Part shown: piece by piece, positions 51,238 to 59,919 of the stretch
Layout of the letters: each line of letters starts with the position of its first letter
How positions within the stretch are numbered: the stretch's first letter is position 1
Source of the DNA: Gemmatimonadetes bacterium 13_1_20CM_4_69_16
GTDB lineage: Bacteria; Gemmatimonadota; Gemmatimonadetes; Gemmatimonadales; GWC2-71-9
DNA length: 64,000 bases
Assembly (NCBI GenBank): GCA_001919865.1
Contig: MNIR01000002.1
Location: 1-64,000 of the forward strand
Reading direction: 5' to 3'
Made by a program: the position numbers and the translations under genes
The notes under the pieces: model-generated
Told to the model about the DNA's origin: nothing
What the model saw: only the letters and a program-made list of their open reading frames with translations
Database searches by the model: none

Positions 51238-51804
51238 TCAGTAGTGGCACAACGTGCAGTCGCGACTCACCTGCCGCTGCACGTGACAGTTGATGCACCA
51301 GCCCATCTTGAGCGTAGCGAACTGATGTACCTGGGGCATGGTGCGCACGTCCCCGTGGCAGGTGCTGCAGCTTTCGGTGCCGAGGACCTTGATGTGGCGC
51401 ATGTGGGGAAACCGCACGAAGCCGGGCAGCGCGTGGATGCGGATCCACTCGGGCGGCTTCTTGGCGGTCCACGCCTCGCGCACCTTCTTGATCTCCGCCT
51501 GATGCGCCGGTGTCGAGCCGGCGATCATCTGGTGACAGCCGAAGCACGTCTGCAGCGCCGGGATCCCCGGCTCGCTCGAAACCGTCACCGTGTTGTGGCA
51601 GTACAGGCAGGGAATCTTGTCTTGACCGGCGTGAACGTCGTGGCGAAAAAAGATCGGTTGCCGGGGGCCGGCGAGTTTCCCCGTGTCGCTGATGACGGGA
51701 GCCGTGTAGGTAGGCGTAGCTTGCCGGTCTTGCGCCGCGGCGGGGCCGGCAACGAACAGAGCGACTGCGACGCCGGCCGCGGCCCTACCACTCCTCTTCG
51801 TCAT
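51238..51804 (-). CDS. actA: Alternative complex III subunit ActA, pentahaem cytochrome c
   Basis: 188 residues with a signal peptide (AGVAVALFVAGPAAA) and five haem c motifs: CLYCH, CFGCH, CSTCH, CINCH and CTLCH, the number expected for ActA. Several extra histidines (RHDVHAG, FPHMRHIKVL, QVHQFATL) are likely axial ligands. It is the periplasmic electron-transfer subunit and first gene of the actABCDEF operon. ATG at 51804 begins MTKRSGRAAAG, a standard export signal. The operon promoter should lie in the 115 bp upstream. Confidence 0.92.
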   Translation of the reverse strand: MTKRSGRAAAGVAVALFVAGPAAAQDRQATPTYTAPVISDTGKLAGPRQPIFFRHDVHAGQDKIPCLYCHNTVTVSSEPGIPALQTCFGCHQMIAGSTPAHQAEIKKVREAWTAKKPPEWIRIHALPGFVRFPHMRHIKVLGTESCSTCHGDVRTMPQVHQFATLKMGWCINCHVQRQVSRDCTLCHY

Positions 51805-51893
51805 CAATCGCGCTCGATGGCGAATGTATCGTGTGTGTGTGGAACGGCTTGCGGGCGCCAGAATGTAGCGCCGCCGGCAAACGGCGCACAAGC

Positions 51894-51913
51894 CCCGCGC
51901 CTGCCGGCGCGGG
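51894..51913 (-). terminator. Hairpin at the end of the catabolic operon
   Basis: CCCGCGCC (51894-51901) and GGCGCGGG (51906-51913) form a perfect 8-bp stem with a 4-base loop, six bases after the stop of the DUF3788-like gene on the minus strand. There is no T tract. It separates the operon from actA. Confidence 0.45.
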
Positions 51914-51919
51914 CGCGGG

Positions 51920-52390
51920 TCATTCCGGTCGCGCCAGGAACTGATGTTTCAGCTGGATCACGCCGACGAAGGCGTCGACCGCGTCCAGGTCCGGGAATTC
52001 CATCCAACACCACCGGACCCCGGCCGACACGGCCCCGCCGCGCATGGCCTGGCGCAGCGGCCTTGGCAGGCCGTCGGCGACGGAGAATTCCCGCTCTTCG
52101 ATCTCCGTCAGCACGAACGTCCCGCTGACGCCGGCCTTCATGGGATGAAGGTAGCCGAGCTTGCGCCCTCCCACCTCGTACATCCACACCCACTTCCACG
52201 CGGTTCCCAGAAAGACGACCTGCTCGGTGACGTGCTTGAGCGCGCGGATCCCCTCCCGCGCCTTCCTGAAGCGCTGCGCGGCGCGGGGCGGCAGATCCTT
52301 GATCGGCGCATCCGACTTGGGTCGCTTGCGCGGGTTCTCGTACAGGTTGGTCGCCCAGTAGCCCGGCGGCTGGTGCTCGATGGGAATCAT
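51920..52390 (-). CDS. Small conserved-looking protein, DUF3788-like
   Basis: 156 residues, soluble, no signal peptide. The central segment HVTEQVVFLGTAWKWVWMYEVGGRKLGYLHPMKAGVSGTFVLTEIEEREF resembles DUF3788/YdhG-type small proteins that carry a tryptophan-rich core. The family function is unknown. A final WCWMEFPDLDAVDAFVGVIQLKHQFL helix closes the domain. It lies five bases after the VPS10-like gene, so it is probably co-transcribed as the last gene of that operon. Confidence 0.65.
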   Translation of the reverse strand: MIPIEHQPPGYWATNLYENPRKRPKSDAPIKDLPPRAAQRFRKAREGIRALKHVTEQVVFLGTAWKWVWMYEVGGRKLGYLHPMKAGVSGTFVLTEIEEREFSVADGLPRPLRQAMRGGAVSAGVRWCWMEFPDLDAVDAFVGVIQLKHQFLARPE

Positions 52391-52395
52391 GGCTC

Positions 52396-55300
52396 CTATT
52401 GTAAGGGGCGAGCCACCGAACGGAAACGCCCCTCGAGCTCCCGCAGGCGCGCCAGCCCACGCCCGAGGGCGCGCTCCAGGTCCCCAACCGCGGCGCGAGC
52501 GGCCGTGGTGGGCGCCGCATCCGCACCCTCCACTACGCCGTAGGCGGCGACCAGGTCACCGTTGAGGCGGGTGAGGTTCTCGGCTTGGCGCGCCCCCGCG
52601 GACGGCGGCTCGCCCGCGCCGGACTCGAGTGCCGCCGCTCGGGCGTCGAGCGAATCCACCGCGGCCCACGCGCCCTGCCCTAGGTGTTCTCGCGCGCCCT
52701 TGAACTGCGTCCGCAGCGCCCGCACACGCTCCAACGCCACAGAGTCGCCACGCATGGCTGCGACGAGCCGCGTCGCCAGCGCGAACTGCTGCGCCAGCAC
52801 GCCGGGGGCGAGCCGCACGCGCGGGTCCATCCGGACGGCGAGCGGCTGGGTGAGAGTATCCCCACCCGCGCTGAGCCGCACCGTGTACGATCCCGGCAGG
52901 ACCCACGGCCCGCGCGGCTCGCGCGGCGTGTCGCCCCGAATGGCGGAGATGGGGTACTCGCGCCGCAGCGCGGGCGGCGGCGGGTAATGCAGGTCCCACA
53001 CGAAACGGTGCATGCCCGCCGTGGTGGAGAGGGTCTGGGGAGACCGGATCCAGTACAGTGGAATGTTGACCGTCGTATCCGGGGATTCAGGCCTGTCGTC
53101 GCTTGCGAAGCGGCGCACGATTCGTCCCGCTCGGTCGAGGATCTCGAGCGTGATCGGCCCTGCAGCCGCGCCCGGGAGGTAGTAGTCCAGAATCGCACCA
53201 TCCGGCGGGTTCTTCCCGGCGGGCTCATCCGGGGGCAACGGGGTGTCGGTGTTTTCGTTCCACCGCACCCGCACGGCGCCAGCCGGCCGGTACAGGAAGG
53301 CGCGGCGCGCCGCCCCGGCGGCGGCGACCTGGCGTAGCGGCGTGATGTCGTCCAGGACCCAGAACGAGCGGCCATGCGTCGCGACGACCAGGTCGCTGTC
53401 GTGCACGACGAGGTCGCGCACCGAGCTCGCCGGCAGATCGAGGCGCAGCGATTGCCAGTGGTCGCCATCGTCGAACGAGACGTAAACGCTCCGCTCGGTG
53501 CCGGCGTAGAGCAAGCCCCGCCGCCCCGGGTCTGCGCGCACGGCATTCACGACGGCGTCCGCAGGGAGGCCCTCCACGATCTCGCTCCACCGCTTGCCGC
53601 CGTCTTTCGTCCGGTAGATGTGCGGGTGGAGGTCGTCAAGGCGAAAACGGTTCACCGCCGCATAGACCTCTAGGGTATCGAAATGCGACGCTTCCAAGAG
53701 CGACACCTTGCTCCAGGGCGTGAGCGCCGACGGCGTCACATTGGTCCAGCGGCGGCCGCCGTCGTGGGTGACGTGAATGAGCCCGTCGTCGGTCCCGACC
53801 CATAGCAGTCCGGGCCGCGTGAACGACGGGGCGATGCTGTAGATCACCCCGCGGTGGCGCCCCTGCTCCGGATCGAGCGACGCAAACGCTCCCAGGCTGG
53901 CCGGTACGTCCGCGGTTGGGCGCGTGAGATCGGGGCTGATCGTCTGCCAGCGCGCCCCGCCGTTCAGCGTCTTGAAGACGACGTTCGCACCCAGGTACAG
54001 CACGTGGGGATCGACGGGCGAGAACAGGACCGGCATGGTGCGCACCCAGCGATACTTCCCCATGCGCACCGGCTCGGGGGACACATCCTGCACCTGCCCG
54101 GTGCTCCACTCGAAGCGCGCGAGCTTGCCGCCGTACACGATGCCGGGGTGTAGCGGATCGGGAGCGACATAGCCGTACTCCTCCGCGCCGACGGGGTGCC
54201 ACTCCCGGAAGGTGATCTCCCCATCGTTGCCGCGGCTCACGATCCCGGCGGATCCACTCTCCTGCTGGCCGCCGTACACGCGGTACGGGAACTGGTTGTC
54301 GGTGCTGACGTGGTAAAACTGCGCTGTCGGCTGGTTGTACCACGAGCTCCACGTCTCGCCCCCGTTCACGGTGACGACGGCGCCCTGATCGCCGGCCAGC
54401 AGGATGATGTTGGGATCGTTCGGGTTGATCCAGAGCCGGTGGTAGTCGTCCCCTCCGGGCGCGCCACGGAACGCGGTGAAGCTGCGGCCGCCGTCGCTCG
54501 ACTTCCACGTCACGACGTTCGCCACGTAGAGGACGTCGGCGTTCTTCGGATCCACCTTCACCTCATTGAAGTCCCCGTCGCGGCCCCACAAGCGCGGGTC
54601 GCCGTTGACCAGGCGCCACTGCTCCCCTGCGTCGTCGGAGCGATACACCCCGCCACCGTTGGCCGCGCCCACCACCGCGTACATCCGCCCCGGCTCGCTC
54701 GCGGACACCGCGAGCCCGATGCGGCCCAGCCGGTCCTGAGTCGTGGGCAACCCGGCGGTAATCCTCCGCCAGCTGGTCCCGCCATCGGTCGACTTGTAGA
54801 GGCCGTTGTTGGCGGACAGGGTCCAGGAGCTGCCGATCTCCCACGGCGCCTGGCGCGCGGCCCAGAGCACGGCGAACACTGTTTGGGGGTTCGCGGGATC
54901 GAAAGTGACATCCATCGCGCCGGTGTTTTCGTCGGTGTACAGCACCTTCTGCCACGACTCTCCACCGTCCGAGGAGCGGAACACCCCGCGCTCTGCGTTG
55001 GCGCCGTACGGATGCCCCAGCACGGCGACGAGGACGCGGTTCGCATCGCGTGGATCGACGATCACCGCCGGGATCTGCTGGCCGTCCCGCAGTCCGACGT
55101 GGCGCCAGCTCCGCCCACCGTCGGTGGACTTGTAGATCCCGTCGCCCACCGACAGGTCGGGCCGCTGCAGGCCTTCGCCGCTCCCGACGTACAACACGTT
55201 CGGGTCCGATGGGGCGACGGCGACCGCGCCGATCGAACCGGTCGGCTGATCGTCGAAGATCGGCGTCCACGTGCGTCCGTAGTCGGTGCTCTTCCACACG

Positions 55301-55503
55301 CCGCCGTTGTTGACGCCGATGTAGAACACATTGGGTTGACCCGGGACGCCCATGGCTCCCACGGTGCGGCCGCCGCGGAACGGCCCGATCAGGCGCCAGT
55401 GCAGCCCGGCGAACAGAGATGGGTCGTACTGCTGGGCCCGGACACCTGCCGGGCAGAGGGCGACGAGGCAGATCAGCGAGACGCAGCGAACGAAGGCGAT
55501 CAA
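52396..55503 (-). CDS. Secreted VPS10/sortilin-like beta-propeller protein
   Basis: 1035 residues with a signal peptide (CVSLICLVALCPAGVRAQ). Many BNR/Asp-box and sortilin repeats follow (GVWKSTDYGRTWTPIF, GIYKSTDGGRSWRHVG, GVFRSSDGGESWQKV, GLYKSTDGGTSWRRI), building one or two large beta-propellers. The C-terminal 250 residues have beta-sandwich features. Such proteins are abundant in Gemmatimonadota, Acidobacteria and Bacteroidetes and are loosely called glycosyl hydrolases; no catalytic residue can be identified. TTG at 55503 is chosen: it overlaps the enolase stop (TTGA) and has GGAGGG nine bases upstream. Confidence 0.83.
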   Translation of the reverse strand: MIAFVRCVSLICLVALCPAGVRAQQYDPSLFAGLHWRLIGPFRGGRTVGAMGVPGQPNVFYIGVNNGGVWKSTDYGRTWTPIFDDQPTGSIGAVAVAPSDPNVLYVGSGEGLQRPDLSVGDGIYKSTDGGRSWRHVGLRDGQQIPAVIVDPRDANRVLVAVLGHPYGANAERGVFRSSDGGESWQKVLYTDENTGAMDVTFDPANPQTVFAVLWAARQAPWEIGSSWTLSANNGLYKSTDGGTSWRRITAGLPTTQDRLGRIGLAVSASEPGRMYAVVGAANGGGVYRSDDAGEQWRLVNGDPRLWGRDGDFNEVKVDPKNADVLYVANVVTWKSSDGGRSFTAFRGAPGGDDYHRLWINPNDPNIILLAGDQGAVVTVNGGETWSSWYNQPTAQFYHVSTDNQFPYRVYGGQQESGSAGIVSRGNDGEITFREWHPVGAEEYGYVAPDPLHPGIVYGGKLARFEWSTGQVQDVSPEPVRMGKYRWVRTMPVLFSPVDPHVLYLGANVVFKTLNGGARWQTISPDLTRPTADVPASLGAFASLDPEQGRHRGVIYSIAPSFTRPGLLWVGTDDGLIHVTHDGGRRWTNVTPSALTPWSKVSLLEASHFDTLEVYAAVNRFRLDDLHPHIYRTKDGGKRWSEIVEGLPADAVVNAVRADPGRRGLLYAGTERSVYVSFDDGDHWQSLRLDLPASSVRDLVVHDSDLVVATHGRSFWVLDDITPLRQVAAAGAARRAFLYRPAGAVRVRWNENTDTPLPPDEPAGKNPPDGAILDYYLPGAAAGPITLEILDRAGRIVRRFASDDRPESPDTTVNIPLYWIRSPQTLSTTAGMHRFVWDLHYPPPPALRREYPISAIRGDTPREPRGPWVLPGSYTVRLSAGGDTLTQPLAVRMDPRVRLAPGVLAQQFALATRLVAAMRGDSVALERVRALRTQFKGAREHLGQGAWAAVDSLDARAAALESGAGEPPSAGARQAENLTRLNGDLVAAYGVVEGADAAPTTAARAAVGDLERALGRGLARLRELEGRFRSVARPLQ

Positions 55504-56642
55504 GCGTGAACCCTCCCCAATAGGCGCGACGCCGCCCGAAACCGCCCCTGGTCCAGCAGTCGCGCGACCGATACCCCTGGCACCGCCATGCACCCGTCCT
55601 TCCCCATCGTCAGCTTGATCACGTCCACATCCCTCCCGTACCACCGCGTGCTCGGCTCGAGGTCGGAAGGATAGACGCACAGCGGCAACGCGGCGGCCGC
55701 GACGGCGGCCTGCGAGCCGATCCCCGATTCCGGCATCGTCCCGGCCCACAGCTCGGCACGATATTGGGCCGCCAACTCGTGAACGCGGCACACCTCCGCC
55801 AGGCCGCCCATCCGGTGCACCTTGATATTCCATACGCGCGGCCCCTCCAGGTCCATCACCTGACGCGCGACGGCGGCGCTCTTGAGCGTCTCGTCGAGGC
55901 ACAGCGGCGTCCGCAGCGCCCGGCTCAGGGCCGCGTGGGCGACCAACTCGTCGGGAGCGAGCGGCTGCTCGATATACAGCAGCCCCGCGTCGTCGAGCGC
56001 GCGTAGGTTCGGCTCGTGCGCGGGCCACGCGTAGGCACCGTTGGCGTCGACGGTGAGCGGGAGATCGACGTTCGCCATCGCGACGCGCGCCGCCCTGACC
56101 GCGACCTCGTCCCAGCCCGGCATCACTTTGATCTTCACGCGGCGATACCCCTGTTCCAGCGCGGCGGAGATACGCCGGGTGAGCGTGTCGGCCTCGCCGT
56201 CCTCGGGGATGCCGAGGGCCACGCCGCAGGGCACGCTCGCCGCGGGTTGCACGCCGAGCCGGGACGCGACCAACCGCGCCAGCCCGACGCCGCACCGGTG
56301 GGCTTCGAGGTCCCACGCCGCCGTCTCGATGCCCGCTCGCGCAAACTGGTTGCCGCGCACGCCGTGCCGTAGCGCCGCATCCACCCCGTCGGGGGATTCG
56401 AACTCCATGCCGACGACGCGCGGGACCAGGACCCGCTCGATCAGGTCACGGGCGCCCGCGAGCGTCTCCTCGGAGTAGAACGGCGACTCGAACGGCGGCG
56501 ACTCGCCGTACCCAACGTGCCCGGCGTCGTCATGCAGGGCGACGATCAGCGAACGGCGCGCGTCGATCCGCCCACCCGAGATGATGAACGGCTCGAGGAA
56601 CGGGAGCGTGAGCTCGAACAGCTCAGCCAGCGCGATGCGCAT
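55500..56642 (-). CDS. Enolase-superfamily enzyme (muconate-lactonising subgroup)
   Basis: 380 residues. The capping domain is followed by the barrel with KIKV (lysine base), the metal ligands in DANGAY, YIEQPLAP and CLDETL, and the second lysine in VWNIKVHRMGGLAEV. AGTMPESGIGSQAAVA resembles the GMxExGIG loop of o-succinylbenzoate synthase and N-acylamino acid racemase. It abstracts an alpha proton next to a carboxylate. Menaquinone menC and racemase or dipeptide epimerase roles are all possible; no other men gene is present, so racemisation or dehydration in the local catabolic route is favoured. It overlaps the upstream gene by 20 bp. Confidence 0.8.
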   Translation of the reverse strand: MRIALAELFELTLPFLEPFIISGGRIDARRSLIVALHDDAGHVGYGESPPFESPFYSEETLAGARDLIERVLVPRVVGMEFESPDGVDAALRHGVRGNQFARAGIETAAWDLEAHRCGVGLARLVASRLGVQPAASVPCGVALGIPEDGEADTLTRRISAALEQGYRRVKIKVMPGWDEVAVRAARVAMANVDLPLTVDANGAYAWPAHEPNLRALDDAGLLYIEQPLAPDELVAHAALSRALRTPLCLDETLKSAAVARQVMDLEGPRVWNIKVHRMGGLAEVCRVHELAAQYRAELWAGTMPESGIGSQAAVAAAALPLCVYPSDLEPSTRWYGRDVDVIKLTMGKDGCMAVPGVSVARLLDQGRFRAASRLLGRVHA

Positions 56643-57768
56643 CGGTGGTGAGGTCGAGGAAGCGCAGCTCGCCGCCCCGCCGCTCGAGCCCGCCCGCCGC
56701 TTCGAGCTCGAGCAGCGCGGCGATCAATCCGTCGTTCGGATGAAACACCAGGGCGTGCAGCGCCCGCTGCGTGCGCGAGCCCTGGGTCGCGGGATACTGA
56801 GACAGCGGCAACTGGAAGAACGTATGCAGCTGGACGCTCTCACAGCCGCGCCGGGCGTATTCAAGAATCATACGGCCCGAGCAGACGTTGCCGGTGCCGG
56901 AGAGCCCCGGGTGTACGCCGGGGGCCATGGCGTCCAACACCCGCAGGTTCCGGTCGCTCAAGTCCCACCCGCCGTACGCCACGCTCCGTTCTGCATCGAA
57001 CAATCGGTTGAAGCAAACGAGGGCGTCGACCTCCTGGCAGGCCTTGATCATCTCGAGCTGGAAGGCGTCATCGAAGCACGCGTTCATGAGCTTGACGGCG
57101 ATCCGGACGGGCACGGGGGACGCGGCGCGAATGTGCCGCGGCACTTCGCGCAGCCAGCGCAGGATCTGGGCGCGATCCGCCGCCAGCGAATCGCCCGCGA
57201 GGGTCGGCGAGAAATCCTTCTCGACCAGCAGCGGAGCCTCACCCCAAGCGCCCGCAAGCAGGCGTGTGGTGTGGCGGTACTCGGCCTCGTGAAACGGGTC
57301 TTCGAGCCTGGGCAAATGGTACTTCACCGATGGGACCACGAGCAGGCTCCCGGCGCGGGTCAGGTCGCGTCCCGCCCGCACCAGCGCCAGGTACTCCTCG
57401 AGGCTGCGGTCCCAGCCCCGGCCCTTCCAGGTGACGGTCCACCCCGTCCGCCCGCCCGCGGAGCGGCGCGGCTCGACCTGCATCTTCGTCTCGTGGATCG
57501 CCCAGGCGGCCATGGATTGCGTGCCCGCCTCGTCCTGCGCGATCACCGTCTTCAAGACGACGAAGGCGAGCCCGGCACGCGCGTCCTCCGCGAGCTGGGT
57601 CTCGTTCAACGACAGCTGGCCCGAGCCCTTCCCGACCGGGTGTGGGATCATCTGCCCGAGGTAGCGCGCGGTGAGGTCGATTCGGTAAGTCTCGCGTACG
57701 TGGTCCGGGAAGGCGCGCGGCAGCCGCAGCCCGAACCGCTCGAAGTCCCGCGTGAGCTCGGTGTGCAC
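56623..57768 (-). CDS. Dihydroorotate-dehydrogenase-like TIM-barrel protein
   Basis: 381 residues. Segments IPHPVGKGSGQLSLNETQLAEDARAGLAFVVLKTV, PLLVEKDFSPTLAGD, VPVRIAVKLMNACFDDAFQLEMIKACQEVDALVCFNRLFD and LSGTGNVCSGRMILEYARRGCESVQLHTFFQLP follow the FMN-binding dihydroorotate dehydrogenase barrel: substrate loop, K-x-S/M, N-R-L-F and the G-x-G-N/I phosphate-binding turn. The active-site cysteine or serine position is unclear. It may be a flavin oxidoreductase acting on a cyclic or heteroaromatic substrate. GTG at 57768 begins one base after the flavoprotein stop. I do not know a characterised homologue. Confidence 0.65.
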   Translation of the reverse strand: MHTELTRDFERFGLRLPRAFPDHVRETYRIDLTARYLGQMIPHPVGKGSGQLSLNETQLAEDARAGLAFVVLKTVIAQDEAGTQSMAAWAIHETKMQVEPRRSAGGRTGWTVTWKGRGWDRSLEEYLALVRAGRDLTRAGSLLVVPSVKYHLPRLEDPFHEAEYRHTTRLLAGAWGEAPLLVEKDFSPTLAGDSLAADRAQILRWLREVPRHIRAASPVPVRIAVKLMNACFDDAFQLEMIKACQEVDALVCFNRLFDAERSVAYGGWDLSDRNLRVLDAMAPGVHPGLSGTGNVCSGRMILEYARRGCESVQLHTFFQLPLSQYPATQGSRTQRALHALVFHPNDGLIAALLELEAAGGLERRGGELRFLDLTTDAHRAG

Positions 57769-57769
57769 C

Positions 57770-58987
57770 CTACTTGGGGAAGCGCGACAGCCGGAACTGC
57801 GGGTCCGGCGCCTGGCCTGTGAGCACGAGTCCGGCCACCAACTCGCCCACCGCCGGGCCGTGCTTGAAGCCGTGCCCCGATCCGCCGCCTACGAGCCACA
57901 CGTTCTCCGCGCCCGGATGGCGGTCGATGATGAAGTGCTCGTCGGGGGAGTTCTCGTACTGGCACACGCGCGCCTCGAGCAGCGGGGCTTCTTTGAGCGC
58001 CGGGAAACGAAATGCCAGGTAGTCGCGGGCGCTGCGGAGCGCCTCCGGCGATGGCAGGCGCTCACCGACAGTCGGGTCGAACACCGGCCCGCGCGCGTCG
58101 TCCGCCACTTTGAACCCCCGCCACTCGTTCCCGGGGATCCCGTACATGAAGTGATTGGCGTGATCCGCCCACACCGGGAGGGCCTCCTCGGTGAAGCGGC
58201 GGTCACCTGGGGGCGTGCCGAAGAAGAACACCTCCTGGCGCGTAGGGCGCACGCGATCGCCGATCACGTCCGGAAACAGCGAGCCGAGCCACGGCCCGCA
58301 CGCGAACACGAACGCGTCGGCGACGAGCGCACTGCCGTCGCTCAACTGCACCGCACCCAGCGTACTGCCCCTGGGAGCTGCGGGCGGCTGGACGGCCAGC
58401 TGCCGATACGCCCCGCCCTCGGCGCGCACCGCGTCGAGCACCGCGGCGCAGGCGCGCCGGGCGGTGAGATAGCCGCCGTCCTGCTCGAAGATCGCCCAGC
58501 GTACGCGCTCGCAGTTGATCTGCGGGTAACGTTTCGCCGTCTCCGCCCCGCTCAGCTGCTCGAACCGTGCCCCGGCCTGCTTGAGAATGGGGAGGGCGGC
58601 CTGCTCATAGGTGTCGTCGTCCTCGACCAGCCAGAGCACACCGATCGGATGGAACAAGTGGCGCTGCCAGCGCCGCTCGTGCTCCTGCCAAAGCGCGAGT
58701 GCGCGCAGCGCGAGGTGCGTGTAGACGGCGCGCGGCCCGTAGGTGGCGCGGATCACCCGGGTCTCTCCCCCCGAGCTGGCGCGCGAGTTGCCGGGCCCCC
58801 AAGCGTCGACCAGGGTCACGCGCGCCCCCCGCCGCGTGAGATACAACGCGGTCCAGCCGCCGAACGCCCCGGCCCCCACCACGACGACGTGCGGTTTTTG
58901 CTTCATGGCAACGACGCCTTTGACAAGAGAGAAGGTCGCCGCCGCGGCGCAGGCCTGGAGAAACGAGCGCCGCGGGACACGACTCAC
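57770..58987 (-). CDS. Sarcosine-oxidase-like FAD-dependent amine oxidase, Tat-exported
   Basis: 405 residues. The N-terminus VSRVPRRSFLQACAAAATFS is a twin-arginine-type signal. The dinucleotide fold VVVVGAGAFGGWTALYLTRRG and the loop SRASSGGETRVIRATYG match monomeric sarcosine oxidase and N-methyltryptophan oxidase. ARVCQYENSPDEHFIIDRHP holds the cysteine that attaches FAD covalently in that family. Oxidation of a secondary or N-methyl amino acid to imine and hydrogen peroxide is predicted. The enzyme is normally cytoplasmic; the export signal makes a periplasmic version likely. The GTG start overlaps the DapA-like stop (GTGA). Confidence 0.85.
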   Translation of the reverse strand: MSRVPRRSFLQACAAAATFSLVKGVVAMKQKPHVVVVGAGAFGGWTALYLTRRGARVTLVDAWGPGNSRASSGGETRVIRATYGPRAVYTHLALRALALWQEHERRWQRHLFHPIGVLWLVEDDDTYEQAALPILKQAGARFEQLSGAETAKRYPQINCERVRWAIFEQDGGYLTARRACAAVLDAVRAEGGAYRQLAVQPPAAPRGSTLGAVQLSDGSALVADAFVFACGPWLGSLFPDVIGDRVRPTRQEVFFFGTPPGDRRFTEEALPVWADHANHFMYGIPGNEWRGFKVADDARGPVFDPTVGERLPSPEALRSARDYLAFRFPALKEAPLLEARVCQYENSPDEHFIIDRHPGAENVWLVGGGSGHGFKHGPAVGELVAGLVLTGQAPDPQFRLSRFPK

Positions 58988-59919
58988 GGCAAGCTCAAGC
59001 GGGCCCCACGGGCCTCGCGGACGGCGCGGCGGACGGCCTCCCGCTCGCTCTCCGGCAGCGCCGGACCCCACGGGTCGTCGCACGCATCGTCCGGGATGAC
59101 GCCGTCCGCCGCGAGGGCCCACAGCATGCGGCGCACGTACCCCTCCATCGGTGGGATGAACGTCGCCGCCGCGAATCGATCACAGATACCGGAGAGCCGC
59201 ACGAACTTCGCGAAGTCGCCGCTGCGGAACGTCTCCAGCAGCCCGACCTGCAGGTTCGTCAGCGCCGCGCCCATGCCGACGAGGGCCGTGCGGGCGCCCA
59301 TCGTGAGCGAATACCCGAAGAACCGGTCTTCGCCGGTGATCAACAGCTTCTCGGGGTGATCGCGGATCAGGCCCGCGAGCCGCTGGAACGTCATCACGGA
59401 GTCGAGGGTCGCTACTTTGATGCCGATCACTCCGGGGAGCTCGAGGATCGCGTGCAGCGTCTGGTTGTCATACGCGACGCCGCCCGCGGCCTCGTACAGA
59501 TAGAACGCGATCACCGGCAGCTCGCGGCCGAGCGCGTCGTGGTAGCCGACGGGGTCGTCGGCCCGCGGGAAGGCGAGTAGCGCATCCGCGCCACCTTCCT
59601 TCGCCTCGCGCGCCGTCTCCACGCTCGCCGCGCCCGCCACGATCACGCTCATGGGAAGGGCAGCGCGCCACGTGGCGAGCACTTCGCGGCGCTGCGACGG
59701 CGTGAGGTGCCGCCCGCGGCCCGTGTGAGCCCACACCGCCACGCCCGCCACTTGCTGGCCGCCCATCCACTGCGCATAGTCGCGCTGCACGTCCCCAGCC
59801 AGCACCCCGCCCCGAAACGGCACCGGGACGGCCGGGACCAGACCCCACTCGAGGCGGGTGGTCAGGCGATCGGGCGGTCGCGCGGTCAGCCGGCGAGCCC
59901 CGCGCGAACGTTGTCGCAC
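58984..59919 (-). CDS. DapA/N-acetylneuraminate-lyase-family aldolase or hydratase
   Basis: 311 residues. The (beta/alpha)8 class I aldolase pattern is visible: WGLVPAVPVPF, VWAHTGRGRHLTPSQRREVL with the T-G-R/E loop, VIVAGAASVETAREAKEGGADALLAFP, PVIAFYLYEAAGG and the Schiff-base lysine in GVIGIKVATLD. It should cleave or dehydrate a 2-keto acid, not make dihydrodipicolinate, given the operon. The start is uncertain: GTG at 59919 overlaps the amidohydrolase end by 34 bp, and a CTG in a CTGA overlap (59889) is the tight-coupling alternative. Both give a full barrel. Confidence 0.8.
   Translation of the reverse strand: MRQRSRGARRLTARPPDRLTTRLEWGLVPAVPVPFRGGVLAGDVQRDYAQWMGGQQVAGVAVWAHTGRGRHLTPSQRREVLATWRAALPMSVIVAGAASVETAREAKEGGADALLAFPRADDPVGYHDALGRELPVIAFYLYEAAGGVAYDNQTLHAILELPGVIGIKVATLDSVMTFQRLAGLIRDHPEKLLITGEDRFFGYSLTMGARTALVGMGAALTNLQVGLLETFRSGDFAKFVRLSGICDRFAAATFIPPMEGYVRRMLWALAADGVIPDDACDDPWGPALPESEREAVRRAVREARGARLSLP

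Noticed and set aside
49727-51244. 505-codon open frame antisense to actB
   Set aside because: actB is complete with cofactor motifs on the other strand; no signal or domain in this frame.
55504-56316. Upstream extension of the VPS10-like frame into the enolase gene
   Set aside because: The extension is Arg-rich and antisense-like in composition; the signal peptide at TTG 55503 with a good ribosome site marks the true start.
57752-59359. 535-codon open frame antisense to the flavoprotein
   Set aside because: Shadow of a conserved oxidase; Arg/His-rich, no recognisable motif.
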